Shown here in pieces: positions 1 to 8,545 of a stretch of 34,180 nt of DNA. Where the stretch lies: the NCBI GenBank assembly GCA_019873685.1, contig JAIOAT010000041.1, positions 1-34,180 of the forward strand, in the 5' to 3' direction. A program made the translations under genes and the position numbers. Below the pieces are notes generated by a model. That model was not told where the DNA came from and ran no database searches. It was given only the letters and a program-made list of their open reading frames with translations. The stretch comes from Chloroflexota bacterium (GTDB lineage Bacteria > Chloroflexota > Anaerolineae > Aggregatilineales > Ch27). The first letter of the stretch is position 1, and the number at the start of each line of letters is the position of its first letter.

Positions 1-448
1 GATGTAGTTCGGCAAATACGCGCCTCAACTCTGGCGTAATAAACGTGGTCTCCCGGCCCGGCCCTGGCGTTGCACAACCCTCCTGAACACCACCAAAGTC
101 AGTATCGAAGCGAATACTGAAGTGATTATTTTTCAGGTAGGAGCGCATCCGCTTGGGAATGTGGACGGCATCCAGCGGCATGATGGCTCGTGGGTCCGGG
201 CTATGCCAGCGCATCGGACCTGAATGCATAGGCGAAGGGAAACATCCCAGCATGTAACCCTGAATCACTGTCTCCGGTGTGAGGGGGCGGGCTTCCAGCA
301 GCGTTGTGATCACATCAGTATGGCCCCCTGGCGCAAAACGCAGGGCACGGAAAATAGATCGATAAATGTGCTGGCGAACTGTTCGTTCTGTGCTGCGCAC
401 CAGGTGACGTGCTTGTCTTGGAATCAAGGCCTTGATCAGCTTTTTCAT
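1..448 (-). CDS. aat: Leucyl/phenylalanyl-tRNA--protein transferase, 3' end cut by window edge
   Basis: Translating the minus strand from an ATG at 448 gives 149 residues that run off the window edge. Aat transfers Leu or Phe from tRNA to N-terminal Lys/Arg of proteins, marking them for ClpS/ClpAP degradation. Family blocks are in order: GYMLGCFPSP (about 64-73, equivalent of the AYxxGIFPW block), RWHSPDPRAI (80-89, the WxSPxPR block), FDTDFGGVQEGCA (114-126), then TTFITPEL and FAELH. An N-terminal extension of about 40 basic residues precedes the core. AAGAGG lies about 8 nt before the ATG. A TACAAT on the minus strand (483-488) could be its -10 element, without a good -35. The gene is divergent from tsaE. 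The family call is firm; the acyl-acceptor half of the protein is not visible. Confidence 0.85.
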   Translation of the reverse strand, partial: MKKLIKALIPRQARHLVRSTERTVRQHIYRSIFRALRFAPGGHTDVITTLLEARPLTPETVIQGYMLGCFPSPMHSGPMRWHSPDPRAIMPLDAVHIPKRMRSYLKNNHFSIRFDTDFGGVQEGCATPGPGRETTFITPELRRVFAELH

Positions 449-522
449 GCTGGGTAACCTCTTGCTGGCGTGGAATGCCATCATTGTAGTCGCAATTGGC
501 AGCCTTCACCACGATCCTACCC

Positions 523-551
523 CTGTCCGGCGGAGCAGGAGTCGGTATAAT
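523..551 (+). promoter_or_regulatory. Probable tsaE-tsaB-rimI promoter
   Basis: A perfect TATAAT stands at 546-551. The best -35 at a 17 bp spacing is CTGTCC (523-528), which is weak. Transcription would start near 558, so the tsaE start must lie downstream of that, which supports the ATG at 589 over upstream alternatives. Confidence 0.45.
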
Positions 552-588
552 GTTGCCCGGACGTCCACTGCTGGCGTCATCCGAACTG

Positions 589-1107
589 ATGCGGGGTAGC
601 GCTGTTGTGCCGATTCTGAAACCCGGAACACTCGAATTCATCAGCCATAACGCCGAGCAAACCATCCGCCTGGGCCAGCGCCTGGGGGAGATGCTCCGGC
701 CAGGAGACATCCTGTGCCTCTATGGCGCGCTGGGGGCGGGCAAGACTGCTTTCGCGCGCGGGGTGGGGCGCGGCTGGGGCGCGATCCCCGGCGTGACCAG
801 CCCGACTTTCGTCCTGGTGCATGAGCACACCCGCCAGGCCGACGATCTCCGTCTGATCCATGTGGACGCCTACCGTCTGGCCGGGCCAGAGGATGCGTTG
901 ACATTCGGGCTGGACGAACTGCTGGCCGACCGCCACCCGGTGCTGATCGAATGGCCGGAGCGCGTGGCGGAACTGCTCCCGGCTGAACGGCTCAATATTA
1001 CCTTCAATTTCTTGGATTCCGAGCGCCGCCAGATCTTCTTTGAGGCGCTGGGCAAGTCCTATGAAGACCTGCTGGAAGCTTTCCGCCGCCGCACCTTCGG
1101 GGCGTAG
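589..1107 (+). CDS. tsaE: tRNA threonylcarbamoyladenosine biosynthesis ATPase TsaE
   Basis: TsaE is the P-loop ATPase that works with TsaB and TsaD to build N6-threonylcarbamoyladenosine (t6A) at position 37 of ANN-decoding tRNAs. From the ATG at 589 the protein has 172 residues, close to the usual 150-160. The Walker A motif GALGAGKT is at residues 46-53, followed by the family blocks TSPTFVLVHEH, HVDAYRL and the LIEWPERV motif. The frame stays open upstream to 496 and there is an ATG at 550, but the family homology begins around GTLEFISHN, and a TATAAT at 546-551 makes upstream starts unlikely. No strong ribosome-binding site supports any one start, so the exact N-terminus is uncertain. tsaB follows after 29 bp. 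Confidence 0.9.
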   Translation: MRGSAVVPILKPGTLEFISHNAEQTIRLGQRLGEMLRPGDILCLYGALGAGKTAFARGVGRGWGAIPGVTSPTFVLVHEHTRQADDLRLIHVDAYRLAGPEDALTFGLDELLADRHPVLIEWPERVAELLPAERLNITFNFLDSERRQIFFEALGKSYEDLLEAFRRRTFGA

Positions 1108-1136
1108 GCGGTGCGCAAGAAATGAGATGATCGACC

Positions 1137-1817
1137 ATGCTACTGGCCATTGACACCGCCACACGGGTGATCAGCCTGGCGCTGCACGACGGCGAACGTG
1201 TGCTGGCCGAAACGTCCTGGGAGACCGCCAACCATCACACCGTGGAACTGGCCCCCGCAGTGCAGGAGATGCTGGGCCGCGCCGGGCTAACCCCTGCCCG
1301 GCTCAAAGCAGTTGCCGTGGCGCTCGGCCCTGGCTCGTTCACCGGCCTGCGGATCGGGCTGGGGCTGGCCAAAGGGCTGGCCGCGGCCTGCCAGATTCCG
1401 CTGATCGGCGTTCCTACGCTGGAGATTCTGGCCGCTGCACAACCCCGCTTTGACGGTGAGTTGATCGCTGTCCTGGCCGCCGGGCGGGGGCGCATCTGCG
1501 CCCAGCGCTTCGGCTGGACGGTGAACGCCTGGGAGCCGCTGGAAGAACCGGCCATTATGGACTGGGAGACGCTGCTCGGTCAGCTTGGCCAGACCCCGGC
1601 GCTGCTCAGCGGCGAGGTCAGCGCCGCGGCTATCCAAAAGGTAGTTGCTGCGGCGGCAAGCGGGCAGGCGTTGACGCTGGCCCCGGCGGCGGCGCGTCTG
1701 CGGCGGGCTGCGTACCTGGCCGATCGAGCCTGGCAACGGTTGTGGCGTAACGAGACCGACAATCCCGATACGCTTGTGCCCATCTACCTGCACCAGCCCG
1801 GAGTGCCCCACCCGTGA
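1137..1817 (+). CDS. tsaB: tRNA threonylcarbamoyladenosine biosynthesis protein TsaB
   Basis: TsaB is the non-catalytic ASKHA-fold partner that heterodimerises with TsaD and recruits TsaE in t6A synthesis. The 226-residue product starts MLLAIDTATR, the phosphate-1 block of the family, and carries the diagnostic GPGSFTGLRIG block at about 64-74. The length is normal (about 220-230). Its stop overlaps the GTG start of rimI in a GTGA junction at 1814-1817, so the two are translationally coupled. The order tsaE-tsaB-rimI is a widely conserved arrangement. Confidence 0.93.
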   Translation: MLLAIDTATRVISLALHDGERVLAETSWETANHHTVELAPAVQEMLGRAGLTPARLKAVAVALGPGSFTGLRIGLGLAKGLAAACQIPLIGVPTLEILAAAQPRFDGELIAVLAAGRGRICAQRFGWTVNAWEPLEEPAIMDWETLLGQLGQTPALLSGEVSAAAIQKVVAAAASGQALTLAPAAARLRRAAYLADRAWQRLWRNETDNPDTLVPIYLHQPGVPHP

Positions 1818-2500
1818 ATCATACACCCCGTTATGTCCTGCGCCGGATGCGCTACGAGGACATCCCGCAGGTGGTGGTCATCGACCGGCAGTCCTTCCCC
1901 ATGCCCTGGTCGGCCAGCGTGTACCGCTACGAGATCGGGCAGAACAGTTACAGCACAATGGTGGTGGTTTGCCGCTATGAGCCATCCCAGGCCGACCGCG
2001 AGCCGACCGGCCTGACCCGCCTGCTGGATCGGCTGATGGGCCGCAACCATGAGTCCCCTCACCGCATTGTCCTGGGTTACGGCGGCTTCTGGCTCAACCA
2101 GGGGGAAGCGCATATCAGCACAATTGCCTCTCACCCGGCCTACCGCCGCCAGGGGCTGGGCGAACTGCTGCTGGCCGGGATGATCCGGCGCAGCCTGAAT
2201 CTGGACGCGAGCCGGATTTCGCTGGAAGTGCGCGTCAGTAATGCAGCGGCCATCAGCCTGTACCGCAAGTACGGCTTCGTGCAGGTTGGCGTCAAGCCGC
2301 ACTACTACCGTGATAACATGGAAGACGCGCTGGATATGCGGGTCGACCCGATCGATGGCCGCTACCGGGCCTTCGTGGCGGAGCGCTGGGAGGCTCTGGC
2401 GGCCCGCCTGGCTTTTCTGGATGCCTTCACCAGCGATGACCGGGCGACGGGCAAGATCGGGCCGCTGGACAGTCGCCTGAGCGGGCGGAATCGCGCATAA
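1814..2500 (+). CDS. rimI: Ribosomal-protein-alanine N-acetyltransferase RimI
   Basis: RimI is a GNAT-family enzyme that acetylates the N-terminal alanine of ribosomal protein S18 and in some bacteria other proteins. The acetyl-CoA-binding loop RRQGLGELLL is present (R-x-x-G-x-G), followed by the family blocks LEVRVSNAAAISLYRKYGF and YYRDNMEDALDM. At 228 residues it is longer than the usual 150-160. The extra length comes from an insertion of about 30 residues before the GYGGFWL strand (around the RLLDRLMGRNHES segment) and a C-terminal tail of about 50. The GTG start overlaps the tsaB stop, which fixes it. Placement behind tsaB supports RimI over another GNAT. Confidence 0.88.
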   Translation: MNHTPRYVLRRMRYEDIPQVVVIDRQSFPMPWSASVYRYEIGQNSYSTMVVVCRYEPSQADREPTGLTRLLDRLMGRNHESPHRIVLGYGGFWLNQGEAHISTIASHPAYRRQGLGELLLAGMIRRSLNLDASRISLEVRVSNAAAISLYRKYGFVQVGVKPHYYRDNMEDALDMRVDPIDGRYRAFVAERWEALAARLAFLDAFTSDDRATGKIGPLDSRLSGRNRA

Positions 2501-2555
2501 TCGATGCCAGCCGCGGCCTTCGATGGCAGGCCGGGAAATTTCCTGAGGGGTGCAT

Positions 2556-3188
2556 ATGGACGCTCAGAGCAAACAGGAAAAACAGGCGCAACTTGCCGCC
2601 ATTGCCAGAGAGATCGCAGCGTGCAGGAAGTGTGCCCTGTGTCACAGCCGCAGCCGGACCGTCCCCGGCGCGGGGCCGGCGGACGCTAAGATCATGTTCA
2701 TCGGGGAGGCGCCGGGCTTTCATGAAGATCAGCAGGGCCTGCCCTTTGTCGGGCGCAGCGGGCAATACCTCAACCACCTGCTGGCTACGGTCGGGCTGCG
2801 CCGTGAAGATGTCTTCATCGCCAATGTGGTCAAGTGCCGCCCGCCGGAAAACCGCGATCCCCTGCCGGAAGAGCTGGCCGCCTGCCAGGACTATCTGGAT
2901 CGCCAGATAGCCGTGATCAACCCGGAGGTGATCATCACGCTGGGGCGCTTCAGCATGGCCCGCTACTTCCCCGGAGCGCGCATCACGCAGATTCACGGCC
3001 AGGGCCGCCGCAAAGACGGCCGCCTGTACTTCCCTATGTACCATCCCGCTGCTGCCCTGCGCAACCCGGCCATGCAGCCAGAGATGGAAGCGGACATCAA
3101 GCGGGTGATCGCCCTGATGAACACCGCCGCGGCCACCGATGACGACGAGGAGAACGACCAGCCGCCCGTGCAACTCCGGCTGTTCTAA
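2556..3188 (+). CDS. Family 4 (Fe-S) uracil-DNA glycosylase
   Basis: The enzyme removes uracil from DNA in base-excision repair. The 210-residue product carries the family 4 active-site motif GEAPGFHEDQQG followed by PFVGRSGQ, a YHPAAALR motif equivalent to the HPS/HPA block, and the cysteines of a 4Fe-4S cluster: C23 and C26 (CRKC, with C29 next to them), a Cys in VVKCRPP and one in ELAACQDYL. A GTG at 2550 is in frame, but GAGGGG at 2545-2550 is ideally spaced for the ATG at 2556, which was chosen. The acidic C-terminus ends in PPVQLRLF. It lies 55 bp after rimI and may be in the same transcript. Confidence 0.9.
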   Translation: MDAQSKQEKQAQLAAIAREIAACRKCALCHSRSRTVPGAGPADAKIMFIGEAPGFHEDQQGLPFVGRSGQYLNHLLATVGLRREDVFIANVVKCRPPENRDPLPEELAACQDYLDRQIAVINPEVIITLGRFSMARYFPGARITQIHGQGRRKDGRLYFPMYHPAAALRNPAMQPEMEADIKRVIALMNTAAATDDDEENDQPPVQLRLF

Positions 3189-3224
3189 GCGTGGGGAAAG
3201 CTCAGGCGGCGCAAGGGGGGGAAT

Positions 3225-4541
3225 GTGGGAACACAGGTAGAGGCTCCAGCGGCGCTGGCAACTGGTGAGGAGTTGCCGCTGGCAGTGCAACGGCGCAGCA
3301 TGGTCGGCTTCATCGCCGACTATGTGCTGTTTGCCATGGCGCTGGCGATTCTCAACCCCGGCGTGTTGCCCCCGGACTTCGTCACCCAGCTGGGCGGCAG
3401 CCCGGTGCTGGCCGGGTTAGCCGGTCTGATCTTCCGCGCCTTCTGGCTGGTCCCCCAGATGTTCTTCGCGGCGTGGATCAACCGCATGCCACACAAGAAG
3501 CGTTACATCATCCTGCCGGCCATTCCTGGCCGCACACTCCTCCTGGTGGCCGCCGGACTGATGGTAGCCGTTGGGCCGGATCACCCCGATGTGTTGATTG
3601 TGCTGTTGCTGAGCGGCCTGGCAACGCTGGGCTTCTGCGATGGCATGTCGGCGGTGGCCTGGATGGATGTGCTCGGTAGCAGCCTGAGTGTCTCCCAGCG
3701 GAGCTGGATGATCAGCCTGTCGCAGGCGCTGGGCGGCGCCATGGTCGCGGTACTGGTGACGCCGCTGGTGCGCCAAGTGCTGGGGCCAACGGGGCCGCTT
3801 TTCCCCGCCAACTACGCCCTGCTGCTGGCAATCTCGTCGGTGCTGCTGGTGCTGGGCATCTCCGCTTATGTGCTGGTGCGGGAGGGTCATTCCCCGCCCC
3901 CGGCGGACTCGCCGTCGCTGCGGCAATACCGTGCCTTTGTGTGGCGCAGCCTGCGGCAGGATCACGGCTTCCGGCGCTACCTGCTGACGCGGTTTGTCTT
4001 CGACCTGGGCAACGCCGGTCTGCCGTTTTACATCGTTTTCGCGACCAGGGTGCTGGGACAGGCCAGCGCCGTCGCCCTGAGCGATCAGATTCTGCTGACG
4101 ACGATAACCGGCATCGCCGCAGCGTTCCTGCTGGGCCGGGTCAACCTACGTTATGGCCCGCGCCGGGTGATGATCCTGGCCGGGGTCGCCGCTATGAGCG
4201 GGCCGCTGCTGGTGCTCAGCGCCCGGCTCCTGGGGCCAACCGGCCTTCATCTGGCCTGGATCACTGTTGCGGTAATTAACACGGCCTTCGTGCCGGGCTT
4301 CCTCAACTGGGTGGTCGAGTACGCGCCGGAAGGCTACCGACCGATCTACAGCGGCCTGGCCAACACCCTGGGCATGGTGGCCCTGGCGGCACCGCTGATC
4401 GGTGGCGTGATTGTGCAGACGCTTTCATACGAAGCGCTTTTTGCAGCGGCGAGCGCGCTGGGCGTTCTGGCAGTCGTGTTGATCCTGCGCCTGCCGGATC
4501 CGCGCCAGTCCCGTCAGGCGGTCGTCAGGGAAGCAGTGTAG
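3225..4541 (+). CDS. Major facilitator superfamily transporter
   Basis: The 438-residue protein has about ten to twelve hydrophobic segments spread along its length, with short basic cytoplasmic loops such as RMPHKKRY after the second segment, as in the MFS. The N-terminal half begins FIADYVLFAMALAILNPG. The C-terminal half starts after a hydrophilic linker near SLRQYRAFVWRSLRQDHGFRRY. The GTG start at 3225 has AAGGGGGG a few bases upstream. The substrate cannot be read from the sequence. The gene follows the glycosylase after 36 bp and precedes a separate promoter for the next gene, so it probably ends the first transcription unit. Confidence 0.8.
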   Translation: MGTQVEAPAALATGEELPLAVQRRSMVGFIADYVLFAMALAILNPGVLPPDFVTQLGGSPVLAGLAGLIFRAFWLVPQMFFAAWINRMPHKKRYIILPAIPGRTLLLVAAGLMVAVGPDHPDVLIVLLLSGLATLGFCDGMSAVAWMDVLGSSLSVSQRSWMISLSQALGGAMVAVLVTPLVRQVLGPTGPLFPANYALLLAISSVLLVLGISAYVLVREGHSPPPADSPSLRQYRAFVWRSLRQDHGFRRYLLTRFVFDLGNAGLPFYIVFATRVLGQASAVALSDQILLTTITGIAAAFLLGRVNLRYGPRRVMILAGVAAMSGPLLVLSARLLGPTGLHLAWITVAVINTAFVPGFLNWVVEYAPEGYRPIYSGLANTLGMVALAAPLIGGVIVQTLSYEALFAAASALGVLAVVLILRLPDPRQSRQAVVREAV

Positions 4542-4549
4542 CACCGCCG

Positions 4550-4579
4550 TTGAAGCGACTTTGACCGGCGCGGTATACT
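4550..4579 (+). promoter_or_regulatory. Probable promoter of the WecA-like operon
   Basis: TTGAAG (4550-4555) and TATACT (4574-4579) are separated by 18 bp. The start codon of the next gene is at 4643, leaving a leader of about 55 nt. The promoter lies just after the MFS stop codon. Confidence 0.55.
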
Positions 4580-4642
4580 GGCCGCCGCGGGGCGGGGAGG
4601 ATGCATGATGCTCCCCGCGCGTGATGAGAAGGATACAGACTT

Positions 4643-5656
4643 ATGCAATTCGTCCCGATCATGGTGGCTGGCTTTGTGGGGGCGCTGCTGCTGACGCCGC
4701 TGGCGCGGCGGCTCGCCTGGCGCTTCAACGTCATCGATCAGCCCAGCGGGCGCAAGGTGCATACCACGGCCACACCGCTGCTGGGCGGGCTGGCGATCTA
4801 CGCGGGGATGATCCTGGCGCTGCTGTTCTTCAGCCCGCGCGCCTACCAGGTGGAGACGCTGGCCATCGGCGCGGGCGCGTCATGGATGGCTCTGATCGGC
4901 CTGATCGATGACCGGCAGGGCATGGGCTTCCGCACCAAGTTGCTGGCGCAGGTGGTGGCCGCGCTGGTCGTGATCCTGGCCGGGATTCGCATCACCCTGT
5001 TCCGCGTTCCCGTCATCGACTCCGCCCTGACGCTGATCTGGATTGTGGCCCTGACCAACGCCCTGAACTTTCTGGACAACATGGATGGCCTGGCCGCCGG
5101 GCTGACCGGGATCGCGGCGGCCTTTTTCTTTATCCTGTCGGCAGGCGAGGGACAGGGGCTGGTCTCCAGTCTGGCGGCGGCGATCACCGGGGCAGCGCTG
5201 GGCTTCCTGATCTTCAACTTCAACCCGGCCAGTATCTTCATGGGTGACATGGGCAGCCAGGTGCTGGGATTCGTGCTGGCCATCCTGGCGATCAAGCTGC
5301 GCTTTAGCACCCCGCCCAGCATCGCCACCTGGTCAGTGCCGGTGCTGGTGCTGGGACTGCCGATCTTCGATATCACGCTGGTCGTCTTCACCCGCCTGCG
5401 GGAGGGGCGTTCCCCGGCCCAGGCGGGTAAAGATCACACCTCGCACCGGCTGGTGCAGATGGGCCTGACCACCCGCCGCGCCGTGCTGATCCTGTATGGC
5501 GTCTGTTTGCTCCTGGGGATCGACGCCATCCTCGTCAGCCGTTCGACGCCGGAGACGGCGCTGATCCTGGTCGGCGTGACGCTGATCCTGGCGCTGGCGG
5601 CGTTCATCAGGCTGGAAACGTTCCGGATTCGACAGCGGAGGGCGGGCAAGCTATGA
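4643..5656 (+). CDS. MraY/WecA-family undecaprenyl-phosphate phosphosugar transferase
   Basis: This integral membrane glycosyltransferase (GT4 family) transfers a sugar-1-phosphate from a UDP-sugar to undecaprenyl phosphate, starting a cell-wall or exopolysaccharide repeat unit. The 337-residue protein has about ten membrane segments. It carries the family motifs LIGLIDDRQGMGFRTKLLAQ (catalytic Asp pair), ALNFLDNMDGLAAG, NFNPASIFMGDMGSQ and the C-terminal DHTSHRL loop. The RSPAQAGKDHTSHRL region resembles WecA/TagO rather than MraY, but the exact sugar cannot be decided. AGAAGGA lies upstream of the ATG. The stop overlaps the next start as ATGA, so the epimerase is translationally coupled. 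Confidence 0.88.
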   Translation: MQFVPIMVAGFVGALLLTPLARRLAWRFNVIDQPSGRKVHTTATPLLGGLAIYAGMILALLFFSPRAYQVETLAIGAGASWMALIGLIDDRQGMGFRTKLLAQVVAALVVILAGIRITLFRVPVIDSALTLIWIVALTNALNFLDNMDGLAAGLTGIAAAFFFILSAGEGQGLVSSLAAAITGAALGFLIFNFNPASIFMGDMGSQVLGFVLAILAIKLRFSTPPSIATWSVPVLVLGLPIFDITLVVFTRLREGRSPAQAGKDHTSHRLVQMGLTTRRAVLILYGVCLLLGIDAILVSRSTPETALILVGVTLILALAAFIRLETFRIRQRRAGKL

Positions 5657-6591
5657 ACGCGACGTACCTGGTGACAGGCGGAGCAGGGTTCATCGGATCG
5701 CATCTCGTCGAGGCGCTGGTCGCCGCCGGGCAGACCGTCCGGGTGATCGACAACTTTGCCACTGGCCGCCCGGAAAACCTGGCCCCCTTCCGGGAGCGGA
5801 TCACGTTCTACGAGATCGACATCACCGATCGTCCGGCGCTGGACGAGCCGTTCCGCGGGGTCGATTACGTCCTGCATCAGGCGGCGATCCCGTCCGTGCC
5901 GCGCAGCGTCGATGACCCGCTGGGCACCCATGACGCCAATGTCACCGGCACGATTAATGTGCTGGACGCGGCGCGGCAGGCGGGGGTCCGCCGCGTGGTT
6001 TACGCCGCGTCATCGTCTGCCTACGGCGAGATCGCGGGAGAGTACAAACGGGAGGATATGCCTCCCCAGCCGCTTTCCCCGTACGCCGCGGCCAAGCTGG
6101 CCGGGGAATACTACTGCCAGGCCTTCTACCACGTCTACGGGCTGGAGACGGTCGCCCTGCGCTACTTCAATGTGTTTGGCCCGCGCCAGGACCCCACCAG
6201 CCAGTACGCGGCGGTCATCCCGCTGTTCATCACGGCCATGCTGCAGGGCCGCCAGCCGACGATCTTCGGCGACGGCCTGCAGAGCCGCGACTTCACCTAT
6301 GTGGCTAATGTGGTGCATGGCAACCTGCTGGCCTGCACTGCTCCGGATGCCGCCGGGCAGGTGATCAACCTGGCCTGTGGGGAGAGCATCTCCCTGCTGG
6401 AACTGGTTGACGCGATCAACGAAATCCTGGGGACGGCCATCCGCCCACGTCACGCCGCCCCGCGCCCCGGCGATATCAAGCATTCGCGGGCGGATATCTC
6501 CCGCGCCCGCCAGCTGCTGGGCTATGCGCCGCAGGTCTCCTTCCAGGACGGCCTGGCCCGAACGGTGGACTTCTTCCGCGCTGGCGGCTAG
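5653..6591 (+). CDS. NAD-dependent sugar-nucleotide epimerase/dehydratase (extended SDR)
   Basis: The 312-residue protein has the N-terminal NAD-binding motif TGGAGFIGSH (about 8-17), the DNFATG segment, VDYVLHQAA, the SSSAYGE block with catalytic Ser, and the YAAAKLAGE catalytic YxxxK pair. This is the GalE/WbpP-like group that epimerises UDP-glucose or UDP-GlcNAc and their relatives. The VPRSVDDP block is typical of UDP-hexose(NAc) 4-epimerases. Coupling to the WecA-like transferase suggests it supplies the sugar nucleotide used by that enzyme (inference). GGAGGG lies about 10 nt before the ATG. Substrate specificity is open. Confidence 0.87.
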   Translation: MNATYLVTGGAGFIGSHLVEALVAAGQTVRVIDNFATGRPENLAPFRERITFYEIDITDRPALDEPFRGVDYVLHQAAIPSVPRSVDDPLGTHDANVTGTINVLDAARQAGVRRVVYAASSSAYGEIAGEYKREDMPPQPLSPYAAAKLAGEYYCQAFYHVYGLETVALRYFNVFGPRQDPTSQYAAVIPLFITAMLQGRQPTIFGDGLQSRDFTYVANVVHGNLLACTAPDAAGQVINLACGESISLLELVDAINEILGTAIRPRHAAPRPGDIKHSRADISRARQLLGYAPQVSFQDGLARTVDFFRAGG

Positions 6592-6602
6592 AGGCACCGG
6601 CA

Positions 6603-7484
6603 ATGAGCGGTCCCGCGCTGACCTTTTCCAGCGGCTCGCTGTACCTCTACAGCCTGGATCGCTGCTTTGCGCTGGCGGCAACGCATGGTTTCGATGGCGT
6701 CGAAGTGCTGATCGACGAACGCTACGACACGCGCCAGCCGGAAAACCTGCAGCGGCTGATGGACACCTACGGTCTGCCGGTGCGCAGCCTGCACGCGCCG
6801 TTCGTCGGCCACGCGCTCCCTGGCTGGCCGGCGGACCCAGTCGAGTCCGTCCGGCAGACTGTGCACCTGGCGGAGGCGATTGGCGCGGCACACGTGGTCA
6901 TCCATCTGCCCGATCGCGTGGGCTACATCATGGTGATTGGCGGCGGACGGCAGGTCTTGCTGCCCTGGTTCCCGGCCAGCCGACCGCTCCGGGACTGGAT
7001 CGCCAGCGGCGGGCTGTCCCGCTTTCAGGCAGAAACGGATGTCCGCATTTGCGTGGAAAACCTGCCAGCCAAAAGTCCCACCCTGCAGCGCCTGCTGCCC
7101 GGCTTCGATCAGCGCCGCCTGACGTGGTGGAACACACTGGAGGACTGGCCGCGTGTGCATCCGTACCTGACGCTGGATACCACGCACTGGGCCACGCATG
7201 GCGTAGCTCCGCTGGAAGCCTACCGCGCCGCTGACGGGCGCGTCCGCCACATCCATCTGAGCAATTACCGCGCCGGTGCGCAGCACCTGCCGCCGCAGGC
7301 AGGCGATCTGGACCTTGCCGGATTCCTGGCCCACCTGGCCGTGACGGGCTTTGACGGCCAGATCGTGCTGGAGCTGAACCCGAAGACTCTGGAAGCCAGC
7401 GATCCTGCCCGCACCGCAGCGCTACTGGCCCGGGCGGCGGCCTTCTGCCGGGCGGCGCTGGCCGGGGAACCGACGCCCCAGTGA
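6603..7484 (+). CDS. Xylose-isomerase-like TIM-barrel protein (AP endonuclease 2 superfamily)
   Basis: The 293-residue protein follows the TIM-barrel pattern of the superfamily that includes sugar isomerases and endonuclease IV. Strand ends carry likely metal ligands: SLHAPF (about residue 60), HVVIHLPD, CVENLP, LTLDTTHWATHG, VRHIHLSN and the C-terminal IVLELNP. Members are sugar-phosphate isomerases, epimerases or nucleases. Nothing here separates these; the operon with an epimerase favours a sugar role (inference). GAGG precedes the ATG, which lies 11 bp after the epimerase stop. The gene converges on rluD. Confidence 0.75.
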   Translation: MSGPALTFSSGSLYLYSLDRCFALAATHGFDGVEVLIDERYDTRQPENLQRLMDTYGLPVRSLHAPFVGHALPGWPADPVESVRQTVHLAEAIGAAHVVIHLPDRVGYIMVIGGGRQVLLPWFPASRPLRDWIASGGLSRFQAETDVRICVENLPAKSPTLQRLLPGFDQRRLTWWNTLEDWPRVHPYLTLDTTHWATHGVAPLEAYRAADGRVRHIHLSNYRAGAQHLPPQAGDLDLAGFLAHLAVTGFDGQIVLELNPKTLEASDPARTAALLARAAAFCRAALAGEPTPQ

Positions 7485-7535
7485 GCGCTTCCCCGGCAGG
7501 GATGATGCTGCGGAGCAATGGTCGGACGATCCGCG

Positions 7536-8468
7536 CTAGCGCGGGAGCCTGTCCAGGATATCCTGCAGGCTGGCGGGCAGCGGGGCGTGGAAGGTCAGCG
7601 GCTGGCCGGTAGAGGGTGAGCGGACGGTCATCTCCGCTGCGTGCAGAAAGTGCCGTTCGAGCTTGATCCGCTGTTTGCGGTAGCCATAGACGGTATCGCC
7701 AACTACCGGATGGCCGATGAAAGCCAGGTGAACGCGAATCTGGTGCGTCCGTCCGGTATGGATGTGCACTTCCAGCAGGGCGTGCTCGGCGTAATACTGC
7801 AGTACCCGGAACTCGGTCACAGCCTCGCGGCCGCCACGGACGGCGGCCATGCGCTTGCGCTGCTGCGGGTCGCGCCCGATTGGCGCTTCGATCCGCCCGC
7901 TGGCGCTATCCGGCAGCCCCTCCACCAGCGCCAGATATTTCTTCTCGATGGTGCGCGTCGCAAACTGCTCCGCCAGGGCGCGGTGGGCGCGGGGCGTGCG
8001 GGCGATCACAATCACGCCGGAGGTATCTTTGTCCAGGCGGTGGACGATCCCGGCCCGGTGCTCATCGCCAACCTCACGCAACTCCGGCCAGCGGTACAAC
8101 ACCGCGTTAACCAGCGTGCCGGATTCGTGGCCATGCGCGGGATGGACAACCATGCCCGCTGGCTTGTTGATCGCGATCAGATCGGCGTCCTCGTAGAGCA
8201 CGTCAAGCGGGATCGGTTCCGGCAGCACGTCGCTGGTCACCGCCGGAGGCAGGACAATAGCGACCCGTTCGCCGCCTTCGATGCGGTAAGCGGGTTTGCT
8301 TGGTGCGCCGTCCACGGTCACCCGGCCCTCTTTGATCAGGGCTTGGATGCGCGTGCGGGAAAGATCGGGTACCTGCCCAGCGATCAGGCGGTCGAGTCGT
8401 TCGCCGATGGCTTCCGCCACGAATTCGTAATCCGGTTCTTCGCCTTCAATGAAGTCGCCCAGCGTCAT
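7536..8468 (-). CDS. rluD: RluD-family 23S rRNA pseudouridine synthase
   Basis: RluA/RluD-family enzymes convert uridines in the large-subunit rRNA to pseudouridine. The 310-residue protein has an N-terminal S4 RNA-binding domain (about 20-75, GERLDRLIAGQ to SRTRIQALIKEGRV), followed by the synthase domain with NKPAGMVVHPAHGH, the catalytic HRLDKDTSG block (Asp146) and HIHTGRTHQIRVHLA near the C-terminal third. The ATG at 8468 has AAGGGAG upstream. The frame is open further upstream to 8513, but the added residues do not look like the family. In Chloroflexota and Firmicutes such genes are commonly just called RluD-like, so the exact target uridine is not certain. Confidence 0.88.
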   Translation of the reverse strand: MTLGDFIEGEEPDYEFVAEAIGERLDRLIAGQVPDLSRTRIQALIKEGRVTVDGAPSKPAYRIEGGERVAIVLPPAVTSDVLPEPIPLDVLYEDADLIAINKPAGMVVHPAHGHESGTLVNAVLYRWPELREVGDEHRAGIVHRLDKDTSGVIVIARTPRAHRALAEQFATRTIEKKYLALVEGLPDSASGRIEAPIGRDPQQRKRMAAVRGGREAVTEFRVLQYYAEHALLEVHIHTGRTHQIRVHLAFIGHPVVGDTVYGYRKQRIKLERHFLHAAEMTVRSPSTGQPLTFHAPLPASLQDILDRLPR

Positions 8469-8545
8469 ACGCGCTCCCTTACAGCTTCGGGTGGCCTGGC
8501 GGATCAAGAGCAAATGGTTCGGCCCCCCACCCGGTTACCCACCAC

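Noticed and set aside
7531-7544. Palindrome CCGCGCTAGCGCGG at the rluD stop as a terminator
   Set aside because: The stem is short, there is no T-run, and the site overlaps the stop codon; it could arise by chance in GC-rich sequence.
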